Assembly: GCA_014238065.1 (NCBI GenBank)
Contig: JABABU010000024.1
Location: 62,001-126,000 of the forward strand
Length of the DNA: 64,000 nt
Source: Actinomycetota bacterium
GTDB lineage: Bacteria; Actinomycetota; Acidimicrobiia; Acidimicrobiales; Poriferisodalaceae
Direction: 5' to 3'
Shown: one piece after another, positions 43,870 to 53,497 of the stretch
Numbering within the stretch: position 1 is the stretch's first letter
Layout of the letters: each line of letters opens with the position of its first letter
Notes under the pieces: generated by a model
What the model saw: the letters and a program-made list of their open reading frames with translations, nothing else
Told to the model about the DNA's origin: nothing
Databases searched by the model: none
Program-made: the position numbers and the translations under genes

Positions 43870-45107
43870 CCATCAGCGAACTCGATGTCGCATGGGTCAG
43901 AACCCAGTTTCCCGCCTTTTCGGACCCTCAGAGCGCGGGATGGGCGCATTTTGAGAACGCAGGCGGCAGCTACGTGCCGCAGCAGGTGATCGACATCCTC
44001 ACGTCGTTCTTCACGTCGACGAAGGTGCAGCCGTACGTGGCGGCTGGCCCGTCGCAACGTGGCGGAGCTGCGATGGATCGAGCGTACGAGATGATGCCGG
44101 CGACGTTCAATGCTGCGCCGGACCAGGTGCATTTCGGGCCGTCGACATCGCAGAACACTTATGTGCTCTCGCATGCCGTACGTTCGGCGCTGCGACACGG
44201 CGACGAGGTCGTTGTCACCAACCAGGATCACGAAGCGAACGTCGGTGCCTGGCGGCGCCTCTCCGAGGTGGGGGCGGTGATCAAGGAGTGGCAGGTCGAC
44301 CCCGACACCGGGCTCCTCGACGTGTCAGAGCTTTCCTCGCTTCTGTCCGACAGGACGCGACTGGTATGCGTCACCCACGCATCGAACGTCGCGGCGGCAG
44401 TGAATCCCATCTCGGAGATCGCCGACCTTGTCCACGCCGCCGGAGGGTGGCTCGTTGTCGATGGCGTGGCCCATGCCCCGCACGCGGCCATCGATGTAAC
44501 TCAGTTGGGCTGTGATGCGTACGTCTACAGCACCTACAAGACGTTTGGCCCTCATCTGGGTCTGATGTTCACCGCAGACGATTTCCGCGATGCGATCGGC
44601 AACGAAGGTCATTATTTCAACGCGGCCAAGCCCACGTCGCGGCTCACACCGGCGGGGCCAGATCACGCATCGGTTGCCGCCACCGCCGGCATCATCGACT
44701 ACTACCAAGCGGTCCATGACCACCACTTTGATTCCGAGGCAACCACGACCAAGGACCTGATCAGCGACGTGTTCGGTCTCTTTGCTGCGCACGAGGAACG
44801 GCTCATGGCGCCTATCCTCGAGCTCCTGTCGAGCAAGGAGGCTCGGGTTGTCGGCATAGTGGAAGCAGACCACGACCGTCGGGCCCCGACCATCGCGTTC
44901 CACAGCACCCGGGTGGCATCTGACGATGTGTGGCGCGGCCTCGGTGACCAGAAGATCGCATGCTCGCACGGCAACTTCTACGCTCGGCGCCTCGTCGAGG
45001 CGCTCGGGCTCGATCCCGACATCGGCGTCGTGCGGTTGAGTCTTGTGCACTACAACGACGTGGAAGAGGTGGGGCGGGCGGTGGCTGCTCTCGACAGGCT
45101 GCTGTAG
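43866..45107 (+). CDS. class V PLP enzyme (cysteine desulfurase/isopenicillin-N epimerase-like)
   Basis: A 413-residue fold-type I PLP protein. It has FENAGGSYVPQQVI, GPSTSQNTYVLSHAV, the aspartate/histidine region VVDGVAHAPHAAID and the Schiff-base lysine K225 in YSTYKTFGPHLGL. It belongs to the cysteine-desulfurase-like branch sometimes called isopenicillin-N epimerase-like. The catalytic Cys loop of true desulfurases is not evident, so amino-group or C-S lyase chemistry on another substrate is more likely. Coupled upstream to the acyl-CoA dehydrogenase. Confidence 0.8.
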   Translation: MTISELDVAWVRTQFPAFSDPQSAGWAHFENAGGSYVPQQVIDILTSFFTSTKVQPYVAAGPSQRGGAAMDRAYEMMPATFNAAPDQVHFGPSTSQNTYVLSHAVRSALRHGDEVVVTNQDHEANVGAWRRLSEVGAVIKEWQVDPDTGLLDVSELSSLLSDRTRLVCVTHASNVAAAVNPISEIADLVHAAGGWLVVDGVAHAPHAAIDVTQLGCDAYVYSTYKTFGPHLGLMFTADDFRDAIGNEGHYFNAAKPTSRLTPAGPDHASVAATAGIIDYYQAVHDHHFDSEATTTKDLISDVFGLFAAHEERLMAPILELLSSKEARVVGIVEADHDRRAPTIAFHSTRVASDDVWRGLGDQKIACSHGNFYARRLVEALGLDPDIGVVRLSLVHYNDVEEVGRAVAALDRLL

Positions 45108-45178
45108 CTCCCGAGACCACGATGCAGCGGGTCTGCGAGAATGACATCCTTCAATCGATTCTGTCCAAGGGAGACATC

Positions 45179-45916
45179 GTGGTCGAAACGAATGGGCGAG
45201 TCGCGCTCGTCACAGGCGCTGCCTCTGGTATCGGCCGTGACGCAGCTCTGCGGCTCGAACGTGACGGTTTCACCGTCGTCGGCATCGATGTGGATGAGGC
45301 CGGCCTGAAGGCCACAGCAGCGGTGGCGGCAAGAATGACGTGGCAGGAGTGCGATGTGACGAGCGCCACTTCAGTCCAGTCGGCCGTTGCCAGGGTGCTC
45401 ACCGACCACGGTCGCCTTGATTCGGTGCTCAACTCGGCGGGCATCACTGGGCCGACAGTGCCGACATGGGATCTGCGAGAAGAGGACTGGGCGCGGGTCG
45501 TGGCGGTGAACCTCACAGGCACATACAACGTCGTCAAGGCTGCGCTCGGACCGATGCGTGAGGCCGGGTACGGGCGCATCGTCAACATGGCCAGCATCGC
45601 AGGCAAAGAAGGCAACCCGAACCTCATGGCATACTCGGCGACGAAGGCCGGCGTCATCGGGCTGACGAAGTCGGTTGCGAAGGAAGTCGCGACGGAGGGG
45701 GTGCTGGCCAACAGTGTTGCTCCTGCGGTTGTTCGCACGCCGATCAACGAGGGAGTTGACCCAGAGACCCAGGCGTACATGGTGGCCAAGATTCCGATGG
45801 GTCGACTTGGTGAGGTCGAGGAGGTGTCGGAGCTCATCTCGTATTTGGCATCGGAGCGCTGCTCTTTCTCGACCGGCGCGTGTTTCGACCTCAGCGGGGG
45901 TCGCGCCACATACTGA
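45179..45916 (+). CDS. short-chain dehydrogenase/reductase (SDR)
   Basis: About 245 residues. The GTG at 45179 is supported by an AAGGGAG ribosome site six bases upstream and by direct entry into VALVTGAASGIGRDAAL, the cofactor motif. The NSAG structural motif and the active site SIAGKEGNPNLMAYSATKAG (Ser, Tyr, Lys) are intact. The acidic GIDVDE after the second strand suggests NAD(H). Substrate unknown; position suggests a step after the class V PLP enzyme. Confidence 0.85.
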   Translation: MVETNGRVALVTGAASGIGRDAALRLERDGFTVVGIDVDEAGLKATAAVAARMTWQECDVTSATSVQSAVARVLTDHGRLDSVLNSAGITGPTVPTWDLREEDWARVVAVNLTGTYNVVKAALGPMREAGYGRIVNMASIAGKEGNPNLMAYSATKAGVIGLTKSVAKEVATEGVLANSVAPAVVRTPINEGVDPETQAYMVAKIPMGRLGEVEEVSELISYLASERCSFSTGACFDLSGGRATY

Positions 45917-46026
45917 CTGATTGGCCTCAAACGCTCGGTTTGGCCTATTGCCCCTCACCCGAAACTCATCTTCAGACCACATGTCTTTCAGATCAGACTT
46001 CACTCACATCCACCGAAAGGGCCGAG

Positions 46027-47370
46027 ATGGCCGAACTCGTCGACACCACAACCGATCTGCTTCAGCAGATGATCCGGAACGCCTGCGTCAACGACGGCAC
46101 GGTCGAGTCCGGTCACGAACTCCGGTCGGTCGACCTTCTGCAGGGTTTCCTCGAAGGTGGAGGACTGGACGTGCAACGGTATGAACCGGCACCAGGCAGG
46201 GGATCGCTGGTCGCCAGAATCCAGGGCTCGGACCCGAACGCGCCAAAGCTCTGTCTCATGGGGCACACCGATGTTGTTCCGGTGAATCCTGGAGGATGGG
46301 TCAACGACCCCTTCGGTGGGGAGCTGATCGACGGCGAGGTGTGGGGTCGGGGTGCCATCGACATGTTGAACCTCACATCGTCGATGGCGGTGGCCTTCAG
46401 GAACCTGGCGCGCCAGGGGTACACGCCTCGTGGCGATCTGATCTACTTCGCCGTGGCCGACGAGGAGGCAGGCGGTCACTGGGGTGCCGAGTGGATGCTC
46501 GAGAACGAACGCGAGGCGGTGATGGCCGACTACGTCCTCACTGAGATGGGCGGCTTCGGCTTCTCCCACGCGTCAGGTCGGTCGGTCATGATCGCTGTTG
46601 CCGAGAAGGGTGCGGGCGGCGTTCGGCTCACAGTCAAGGGGACCCCGGGTCACGGGTCGATGCCGCTGGGGGCTGACAACGCCTTACTGAAGGCAGCTGA
46701 GGTGCTTCGTCGGCTCGGCGCGCACCGGCCGACCCCTCAACTCGACGACCTGTGGACCGCCTTGCTCGACACCCTCGGCGTGGATGGTCAGCTCCGATCC
46801 GATCTGATGAACCCAGAGCGGGTGTGGGACGCTGCAGCCAGCCTCGGCGACCTCGGTGGCAAGATGCTCCACGCCTGCTCACACATGTCGATCTCTCCGA
46901 ACGTTGTTCACGGTGGGCAGAAACTCAACGTGATTCCCGATGCCGTCCACATCGACGTTGACATCAGAACCCTTCCCGGTCAGGATGCCGACTACGTCCG
47001 CGCCGAGCTTGGCGACGCAATCGGCGATCTGGCCAATGATGTCGACATCGAGATGCTCAACGACCGGCCCGCGTCCAGGTCACCGCAAGACACGCCGATG
47101 TGGTCTGTGATCGAGAACGCTGTTGGGCTTGCAGATCCGGCGGCGAAGGTCGAGCCGAGTCTGATCGTCGGTGGAACCGACGCCAGGCACTATCGGCCCC
47201 ATGGTGCTGTTGTCTACGGCGCAGGGATCTTCTCTCCGGAGATCGACATGGCCGACTTCGGTAGCCGTTTCCATGGCAACAACGAACGTATCGATGTCGA
47301 GAGCTTGCGTTTGCTCACTGACTTCTGGGACCACATCGTCAGGGACTTCGACGGCACGTTCGGTGACTGA
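46027..47370 (+). CDS. M20 family metallo-hydrolase (peptidase/deacylase)
   Basis: A 447-residue di-zinc hydrolase of the ArgE/DapE/CPG2 group. The first metal motif is LCLMGHTDVVPVNPGGW, the second GRGAIDML with the bridging Asp, and the catalytic glutamates are in VADEEAGGHWGAEWM. A dimerisation domain starts near GGVRLTVKGTPGHGSMP, and the last metal histidine is in DFGSRFHGNNERID. The ATG at 46027 is the first that matches the family. It hydrolyses an N-acyl or peptide bond; the substrate is unknown. Confidence 0.87.
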   Translation: MAELVDTTTDLLQQMIRNACVNDGTVESGHELRSVDLLQGFLEGGGLDVQRYEPAPGRGSLVARIQGSDPNAPKLCLMGHTDVVPVNPGGWVNDPFGGELIDGEVWGRGAIDMLNLTSSMAVAFRNLARQGYTPRGDLIYFAVADEEAGGHWGAEWMLENEREAVMADYVLTEMGGFGFSHASGRSVMIAVAEKGAGGVRLTVKGTPGHGSMPLGADNALLKAAEVLRRLGAHRPTPQLDDLWTALLDTLGVDGQLRSDLMNPERVWDAAASLGDLGGKMLHACSHMSISPNVVHGGQKLNVIPDAVHIDVDIRTLPGQDADYVRAELGDAIGDLANDVDIEMLNDRPASRSPQDTPMWSVIENAVGLADPAAKVEPSLIVGGTDARHYRPHGAVVYGAGIFSPEIDMADFGSRFHGNNERIDVESLRLLTDFWDHIVRDFDGTFGD

Positions 47371-47502
47371 AGCGGTCGGCTCGCCAGGTATAGACCCGAT
47401 CAGCGCGGACGTTGGGTTGGTCTCGGCGTCATACGACGAATTGCCGACCGAGCGCGACCGTGTCGATAGAGTCAGACCAGCAAACCACGCCGCGGGGACA
47501 AG

Positions 47503-48348
47503 ATGCACAAGCTCGTATCAACAGAATGGCTCGCCGCAGAGCTCGGAGCCGACGACTTGCGGGTCTTCGATGCAACAGTGTTTCTTGGCAGAAATGAAGA
47601 TGGCTCCGCCACTGTCGACTCGGGACGCTCCGCGTTCGAGAAGGGCCACATTCCCGGCTCTGGTTTCATCGACATCATCAACGAGATCTCGGACCCGTCT
47701 TCGGCGTTGACGTTCACGGCTCCATCTCCGGACGAACTGGCCGCGAAGCTAGCGGCCCGTGGTGTCGGGTCGGAAACACGGGTCGTGTTCTACGACAGGA
47801 CGATGAACATGTGGGCTACAAGGGCGTGGTGGCTGCTGCGTTCGATCGGATTCGACAAGTCAGCCGTACTCGATGGTGGGTGGAAGGCGTGGACCACAGA
47901 CGGGCGTGCTGTCAGCACCGATCCGGCGCCGATCCATCCGGCTGGCGACCTCGAGGTGGCTGACCGTGCCACAGCGTTCGTCGGTAGCCAGGCGGTGCTC
48001 GAGGCGACGACCGACGACTCGGTGTGCATCATCAACGCTCTTTCTGCCGGTCAACACAGTGGTGCCGACCTGACTTACGGCCAACCTGGGCACATCGAAA
48101 GCGCAGTCAACGTCCCGGCCATGGGATTGGTCGATCCCGCAACACACCGATATCGACCGCTCGACGATCTCGCCCGCGAGTTCGAAGGAGTGGGCGCCAC
48201 CGGGACGAAGGTCATCGCTTATTGCGGAGGTGGTATTGCCGCCACCAGTGATGCCTTCATCCTTACCTTGCTCGGTCACGATGACGTATCCGTCTACGAC
48301 GGTTCGTTGCGTGATTGGGTGGGTCGAGGCCTACCGCTGGTGGTTTGA
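47503..48348 (+). CDS. thiosulfate/3-mercaptopyruvate sulfurtransferase (two-domain rhodanese)
   Basis: A 281-residue tandem rhodanese. The N-terminal inactive domain has EKGHIPGSGFIDI and VVFYDRTMNMWATRAWWLLRSIG, and the C-terminal domain has GHIESAVNVPAMGLVD and the active-site loop YCGGGIAATSDA with catalytic C241. It moves sulfane sulfur to thiol or cyanide acceptors. Cytoplasmic, with no signal peptide. It ends the plus-strand run that starts with the acyl-CoA dehydrogenase and converges with the crotonase at 48357. Confidence 0.88.
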   Translation: MHKLVSTEWLAAELGADDLRVFDATVFLGRNEDGSATVDSGRSAFEKGHIPGSGFIDIINEISDPSSALTFTAPSPDELAAKLAARGVGSETRVVFYDRTMNMWATRAWWLLRSIGFDKSAVLDGGWKAWTTDGRAVSTDPAPIHPAGDLEVADRATAFVGSQAVLEATTDDSVCIINALSAGQHSGADLTYGQPGHIESAVNVPAMGLVDPATHRYRPLDDLAREFEGVGATGTKVIAYCGGGIAATSDAFILTLLGHDDVSVYDGSLRDWVGRGLPLVV

Positions 48349-48356
48349 TCAGCGGG

Positions 48357-49166
48357 TCAGGAGCCTGACCAACGCGGTTCACGCTTTTCGGCGAAAGCCA
48401 GCGGACCTTCGCGTGCGTCGTCGCTGTGTTGCATGGCGACAACGTCAGGATAGGTCCCGCGGTGTGCATCGGCGAGACGCATGTGCAGGCCGCTCATTGC
48501 CGCTTGTTTGGTGGCTCGCACCGACAATGGAGCGTTCAACAGGATGTCGCCGACCAGTTCATCGACCGCCGACTCGAGTTCGTGGTACGGAACGACTCTG
48601 TTCACGAGTCCCAGTTCCAGGGCACGGTTGGCAGGCATGGGGTTACCCGTCAGTAGGTGCTCCATCGCGATCTTCAAGGGAATTTGGCGGGGGAGTCTGT
48701 GGACGCCGCCGCCTCCGGCGTAGATGCCGCGCCTCGGCTCCGGCAGACCGAAGCTCACATGATCGGCTGCTACCACGAGATCGCAGGCGAGGACGACTTC
48801 GAACCCGCCACCGAATGCATGTCCGTTGACCTGGGCGATGACTGGCTTGCTCATGTCGAATCGCTCGATGAAACGAGTTGTGGCCTGCATCAGGGCTTGG
48901 TCGGCGGACATTGCCTCGGCGCCACTCGCGCGAGAAGCGGCCATGTGCTTGAGGTCGCGACCGGCGCAGAAGGCCTTGTCTCCGGCTCCGGTGATGATGA
49001 TGACCCAGATGTCATCATCGGCCTCGACCGCATCGAGTAGATCGCTCCACTCCTTGTGCGCTGGAGGGTGGACGGCGTTGCGGACCTGTGGCCTGTTGAT
49101 CGTGATACGAGCGACATGCTCCTTCGGTGTCTCATACAAGAAGAACTCGGGGTCGGGCGCGCTCAT
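48357..49166 (-). CDS. enoyl-CoA hydratase/isomerase family protein
   Basis: A 269-residue crotonase-fold protein from the ATG at 49166 (MSAPDPEFFLYETPKEHVARITINRP). Oxyanion-hole motifs are AFCAGRDLKHMA and NGHAFGGGFEVVLACDLVV. The active-site helix GLPEPRRGIYAGGGGVHRLPRQI has the usual acidic residue region. The third complete crotonase in the window. The upstream DUF4916 gene ends 4 bases before the start, so they are co-transcribed. Confidence 0.87.
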   Translation of the reverse strand: MSAPDPEFFLYETPKEHVARITINRPQVRNAVHPPAHKEWSDLLDAVEADDDIWVIIITGAGDKAFCAGRDLKHMAASRASGAEAMSADQALMQATTRFIERFDMSKPVIAQVNGHAFGGGFEVVLACDLVVAADHVSFGLPEPRRGIYAGGGGVHRLPRQIPLKIAMEHLLTGNPMPANRALELGLVNRVVPYHELESAVDELVGDILLNAPLSVRATKQAAMSGLHMRLADAHRGTYPDVVAMQHSDDAREGPLAFAEKREPRWSGS

Positions 49167-49170
49167 CGGG

Positions 49171-49731
49171 TCAGGGTAGGCGGCCGGTGAAGGCCAGTGC
49201 GATCCTGACGATCCGATCCTGACCACCGGTCATCTCGGCCGACACTCCGGGGCCGGCCGCCTCTTCAGATGTGATCCAGACAAAGTCGAGGGCCTCTTGT
49301 GAAGGTGCTGCCTCGCCTTCGATTGGCACGATGAAGGCCAGACTCACAGCATGCTGACGAGGGTCGTGGTAGCCGGTCATCTCAGGGTCCGGCATGTACT
49401 CGGCGATCGTGAACGGTGTCGGCGAAGACGGAATCCTCGGAAATGCGGTCGGTCCGAGATCTTTGTCGAGGTTTCTGGCCAACGCCTGCCGAAGCGTCTC
49501 ACCCCACAGCACCCGACCGCTGACGATGGCACGCGAGATGGTGCCATCAGCCATCGCTCTGAGCAGTAACCCGATGTGGGTCACTCTTCCCAACTCGTCG
49601 AGGCGAACAGGAACGGCATCCACGTAGACCATGGGGACTCTACCCCTGATCGTGTCGAGGTCGTCCTCGCTGAGCCAGTTGTGGTCGGGTTCGAGGTCGA
49701 TCCATTCGGTCACGGCGACCCAGTGTGGCAC
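49171..49731 (-). CDS. DUF4916 Nudix-fold protein
   Basis: A 186-residue protein matching the actinobacterial DUF4916 family: W.S.DDLDTIRGRVPMVYVDAVPVRLDELG, then VSGRVLWGETLRQALARNLDKDLGP, PFTIAEYMPDP and DPRQHAVSLAFIVP. The GETLRQALARNLDKDLG stretch occupies the place of a degenerate Nudix box. It is assumed to be a hydrolase, but the function is not established. It leads a two-gene operon with the crotonase. Confidence 0.8.
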   Translation of the reverse strand: MPHWVAVTEWIDLEPDHNWLSEDDLDTIRGRVPMVYVDAVPVRLDELGRVTHIGLLLRAMADGTISRAIVSGRVLWGETLRQALARNLDKDLGPTAFPRIPSSPTPFTIAEYMPDPEMTGYHDPRQHAVSLAFIVPIEGEAAPSQEALDFVWITSEEAAGPGVSAEMTGGQDRIVRIALAFTGRLP

Positions 49732-49839
49732 CGCTGGGCCGAAGTTGCTGGACCTGGCAACCGATGGAGGGGTTCACCTGTTCGGTCATTGCGGGCCAGA
49801 CGACGAGGCCGTCGAGAATTGGCTGAAACCAGACCCGGC

Positions 49840-50529
49840 TCATCTGCGATTTCGGAGGGTCACGCGGAGGATGTGCCACGCCGCGAGTGCCGAACCTTTG
49901 ATCGTGCCCGATACCTTCGATCTGCCGGCATTGCGGGCGCGCCAACTGACCGGCACTTCGACGACGCGAGCTCCGGCTCTGACTGCTTTCGTCGTCATCT
50001 CGGTCGGCCAGCCGAACGTCATCTCCTGTAGATCCAGCCCGACGAGGGTCTCGGTTCTGACGGCACGAAATGGGCCTAGGTCGGTCAGATCAGTGCGATA
50101 TAGCCGGCGCATCATTGCCGCCGACAACCAGTTGCCGAACTGCTGGTGGGGCGGCATCGAACCTTTGGCGATGTGTCCGAGCGTTCGTGATCCGAGCGTG
50201 AGGTCGCTCCTGTCGTCGTTGATCGGGGCCAGCAGGTCTCCGACCTCGCTGGCGTCGCAGCTTCCGTCTCCGTCGATGAACACGATGATCTCCGCTCCAA
50301 GACGTGCTGCTTCTGCGGCGCCGGCTGCGCATGCGTAGCCGTAGCCGCGGCGAGCCTCGACGATGACATGGGCTCCGGCTGACGTCGCGGCGGCCCCGGT
50401 GCCATCGGTGGAGTCGTTGTCGACGACCACGATCAGTCCGGTTCCGTGAGCCAAGAGATCGGCGATCACGGCAGCGATGTTCGCCGCCTCGTTCAGGGCC
50501 GGGATCACAGCGGCATGGCGAATTGTCAC
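49840..50529 (-). CDS. family 2 glycosyltransferase (polyprenyl-phosphate sugar transferase-like)
   Basis: A 229-residue GT2 enzyme with the nucleotide-sugar motif VIPALNEAANIAAVI, VVDNDSTDGTG and the metal motif IDGDGSCD, then LGSRTLGHIAKGSMPPHQQFGNWL, typical of dolichol-/undecaprenyl-phosphate glucosyl or mannosyl transferases without the membrane tail. The GTG start at 50529 overlaps the stop of the next upstream gene (GTGA). It ends a chain of coupled envelope genes. Confidence 0.85.
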   Translation of the reverse strand: MTIRHAAVIPALNEAANIAAVIADLLAHGTGLIVVVDNDSTDGTGAAATSAGAHVIVEARRGYGYACAAGAAEAARLGAEIIVFIDGDGSCDASEVGDLLAPINDDRSDLTLGSRTLGHIAKGSMPPHQQFGNWLSAAMMRRLYRTDLTDLGPFRAVRTETLVGLDLQEMTFGWPTEMTTKAVRAGARVVEVPVSWRARNAGRSKVSGTIKGSALAAWHILRVTLRNRR

Positions 50530-51191
50530 AACCGAAGCCGGTCGAGTACAGAGCGGGAGAATTCGGCGCCGCCTGTTGAAGCCGCGAACAGTCGGGCCAA
50601 CCTACGTACGTCGTCGATGTCGTCGATGTCGAAGTGAGTGTCCAGCAGACTGACGGTGATCCCGAGCCGATCGGCCATCTCGGTGGTGTCGGTCAGGACC
50701 CGAGGCGTGGACATCTCGATTGGCACAATGATCTCGGGGTACGGATGCGACCAGCCGATCAGGTAGTACCCGCCATCGGCTGCCGGGCCGAGGACGACGT
50801 CGCAGCGTCCGGCCGCCAGGCGGTCCCAGGCTGTTGTGAGGACCTTGACGGGCATGTGCGGACAGTCGGTGCCAAGGGCCACGACGTGATTGTCGGGGCC
50901 GGTGATGTCGCACATCGCATTGGCAAGGCGTTCACCGAACGTTTCGCCGCGTTGTGGGAAGAGGTTCGCTTCAGGGGCGGCGGCGGAGAAGTAGGCAGCA
51001 TCTCCCTGTTGATCCATAGCGATGTGGAGTTGGACCGAGTCGTCTTGAGCGGTCAGCAACAACGTGTCTCTGAGCATTGCATCGGCGAGCGAAGCTACTC
51101 GTTCCTCCCCGAGATCGGGAATCAGGCGTGTCTTCGTCCTGCCAGGTTCGGGAGCGCGCGCCATCAGGACCACGTCACGGCGATGGCTCAT
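50526..51191 (-). CDS. TIGR04282/DUF2064 family glycosyltransferase
   Basis: A 221-residue GT-A-like protein with the family pattern LMARAPEPGRTKTRLIPDLG, QRGETFGERLANAM, ALGTDCPHM and VVLGPAADGGYYLIGW. Such proteins are usually next to a GT2 enzyme in glycolipid or arsenosugar-type clusters, as here. The ATG at 51191 overlaps the stop of the membrane glycosyltransferase (ATGA) and its own stop overlaps the GT2 start, so three genes are coupled. Acceptor unknown. Confidence 0.87.
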   Translation of the reverse strand: MSHRRDVVLMARAPEPGRTKTRLIPDLGEERVASLADAMLRDTLLLTAQDDSVQLHIAMDQQGDAAYFSAAAPEANLFPQRGETFGERLANAMCDITGPDNHVVALGTDCPHMPVKVLTTAWDRLAAGRCDVVLGPAADGGYYLIGWSHPYPEIIVPIEMSTPRVLTDTTEMADRLGITVSLLDTHFDIDDIDDVRRLARLFAASTGGAEFSRSVLDRLRL

Positions 51192-52723
51192 GTAGTGCTC
51201 GCGTCGAGGAGAACGGACCTGTTCACTTCGCTGGTGATGGATCGGAAGTCCGAGCGGCGTCGCAACTCGTGCACGATGCTCACCACGGCGACAGCGAAGA
51301 GGCCGCTGGCGAACATCGATGCATAGATGACCACACCCCACGACCGCACCGAAGCGGCCAGGGCGACGGTCGCTGTGGCGTACCCGCCGAGTGCAAGCTC
51401 CCACCACACGATGGGATCGATTCTGTTGCGGTAGCGCGGTGCAGTCGATCGGCTGCTGTCGTCGAGCAGCGCGAACTTTGCAGTGCGTTCGAATTCGGCC
51501 TCGCGTTCGGTAGCGATTGTGGCGACGGAGCGGACGGTGTTGAGCATCAGGCCGCTGCCGAGCACGACGAGGCCGATCACTCTGGGAAGCGCTCTGGTCA
51601 GGGGCACTCCTTTGCGATACTGGCCGCTGACCAGGAAGACCACAGGTGCTGCTGATGCAGTCGCCAGGCAACAGCCGAGAACGAACGCCGGTCGACCGAG
51701 GTCGACGCGCTCAGCCAAGATCAGTACGGCGGGGTAGAGCAGCGTGATGGCGACCAGCAGTAGGTGGACGCCGTATGCAATGAGGTGAGCGGTTGCTTGG
51801 AACTTCACTGCCAGTCGCTGGTCAGATCGCCAGACCTGTCCGAGCAACTTGATCGCACATTCGATCGAACCCCGCGCCCATCGAGCCTGCTGAGTCCGGA
51901 GGCTCGAGATCTCGCCTGGCAGTTCCCCTGGTACGTCGAGGTCGTCGAGGTAGGCTCCCTTCCAGCCAGCGAGGTGGGCTCGGTACGACAGGTCGAGGTC
52001 TTCCGTCAAAGTGTCCGCTGTCCAGCCGCCAGCGCTCTCGATTGCTTCTCGTCGCCACACCCCGCATGTGCCGTTGAAGTTGAACCAGTGGCCACGGTGT
52101 CCTCTGGCTACTTGTTCGATCCCGAAGTGAGCGTCGATAGCGATGGCTTGTAATGACGTCAGGATCGAGTGCTGTTCGTTGAGGTGGCCCCATCTGGCCT
52201 GCACGAACGCGATCTTGGCATCATCGAAGCCACCGAGCGCGCGGCGCAGAAAATCAGCGGGTGGCAGAAAGTCGGCATCGAAGACAGCGATGTACTCGCT
52301 CTTGGTCGAGGCGAGGCCTGCTGCGAGCGCGCCGGCCTTGTAACCGACTCGGTTCGTCCTGCGGAGAACGGTGATGTCGAATCCCTGGCGACGTGCGGCT
52401 GCTACCGCCGAATCGACAACGTCGATCGTGTCGTCATCTGAGTCGTCGAGCACCTGAATCGTCAGTAGTCGACGGGGATAATCGATTCGGCACACACCTT
52501 CGATCGCTCTCTCTGCAACGAACCACTCGTTGTAGATCGGAAGTTGAATCGTGACGTGCGGCCACTCGGAAGAAGGAGAATGGCCGGTAGTAGCTGAATC
52601 GCGGCATCGCCCTGTCCGGAGAGCGGTGAACGAGTAGCCGATCAGGTTCAGCCCGAAGAAGAACAGCAACATGGACGTTGCGAGGTAGACCAGCCCGAGA
52701 CCGATGAGCAGCGCCGTGATCAT
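51188..52723 (-). CDS. membrane glycosyltransferase family 2 (cellulose-synthase/ceramide-glucosyltransferase-like)
   Basis: A 511-residue processive-type GT2 with one N-terminal membrane helix and several C-terminal helices (HLIAYGVHLLLVAITLLYPAVLIL and later segments). The catalytic set is LDDSDDD, FDADFLPP, TEDLDLSYR and QQARWARG (D, D, D, QxxRW). Enzymes of this type transfer glucose or mannose from a nucleotide sugar to lipid or polymer at the inner face of the membrane. Product unknown. It is coupled downstream to the DUF2064 gene. Confidence 0.87.
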   Translation of the reverse strand: MITALLIGLGLVYLATSMLLFFFGLNLIGYSFTALRTGRCRDSATTGHSPSSEWPHVTIQLPIYNEWFVAERAIEGVCRIDYPRRLLTIQVLDDSDDDTIDVVDSAVAAARRQGFDITVLRRTNRVGYKAGALAAGLASTKSEYIAVFDADFLPPADFLRRALGGFDDAKIAFVQARWGHLNEQHSILTSLQAIAIDAHFGIEQVARGHRGHWFNFNGTCGVWRREAIESAGGWTADTLTEDLDLSYRAHLAGWKGAYLDDLDVPGELPGEISSLRTQQARWARGSIECAIKLLGQVWRSDQRLAVKFQATAHLIAYGVHLLLVAITLLYPAVLILAERVDLGRPAFVLGCCLATASAAPVVFLVSGQYRKGVPLTRALPRVIGLVVLGSGLMLNTVRSVATIATEREAEFERTAKFALLDDSSRSTAPRYRNRIDPIVWWELALGGYATATVALAASVRSWGVVIYASMFASGLFAVAVVSIVHELRRRSDFRSITSEVNRSVLLDASTT

Positions 52724-52754
52724 GGCCTTCGAGGCTCGGCTTCGTCGAGGGGTT

Positions 52755-53252
52755 TCACAGCAGCTTTGCGAGCTTCGTCGATCCGAGCTGTGAGCGGAGC
52801 TGGCGGTCCAGGCCCCATTTCAAGCCTGAATTGCCGAGGTAGACGGCCACCGCCGACATGGACAGCAGTACGTACGTCCAGATCCATTCGTGACCACCGA
52901 AGTACGCGAGGAAGAGGTTGAAAAAGAACACTGTGGCGGTGACTGCGCACAGCCTGGTGAATCCTCCCAGAACGAGGCCAACGCCGATCAGAAGTTCGAC
53001 TACGAGTTGCACGATGACGTACACGTCGGACAGAGGGATCAAAGTTGCATCGAGGATCGACTGGTAGAACCCGAGAGAGCTGCCGTTGCCGTCCGGGGAG
53101 AACAGCCAGGCGACATAGGCTTCGAGCCCATCAGCGGTGTACAGGTCGCCAGACAGATTCTGAAACCACGTCCAGACGATGATGACGCCGAGAGTGATTC
53201 GGAGCAACGCAAGCCCGGTGGCCGCTGGGCTCGTTTCGGTCGTCGATGACAC
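52755..53252 (-). CDS. DoxX-like integral membrane protein
   Basis: A 165-residue protein with four predicted membrane segments: GLALLRITLGVIIVWTWFQNL, VYVIVQLVVELLIGVGLVLGGF, LCAVTATVFFFNLFLAYF and WTYVLLSMSAVAVYLG. The order and the FTRL turn match the DoxX family, proteins of unclear function linked to quinone-related redox. It lies 31 bases upstream of the membrane glycosyltransferase. Confidence 0.75.
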   Translation of the reverse strand: MSSTTETSPAATGLALLRITLGVIIVWTWFQNLSGDLYTADGLEAYVAWLFSPDGNGSSLGFYQSILDATLIPLSDVYVIVQLVVELLIGVGLVLGGFTRLCAVTATVFFFNLFLAYFGGHEWIWTYVLLSMSAVAVYLGNSGLKWGLDRQLRSQLGSTKLAKLL

Positions 53253-53497
53253 TCCTGACCCCTGTCGTCGTGGCGATCAGAGGACACAGTAGCTGGCGGC
53301 GTCCTCGGGGGCGTCGAGACCGGCCGTGGCCACCCCAGAGCTCTTCGTCACTGGTTTTCTGTCGGCACGCTACGGACTGACGACTCTGGAGATGCCGGTG
53401 GCGAATGGACCGAGGGACTCGATCAGTCGCGCACAGCTGCTGCCGGCGGGGAGTGAAGGTCCTCACTCACGGTGGGGTAGACGGTGTTGCGGCGCAG

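Noticed and set aside
43866-45107. True cysteine desulfurase (IscS/SufS)
   Set aside because: The catalytic-cysteine loop is not evident and there are no Fe-S assembly genes beside it.
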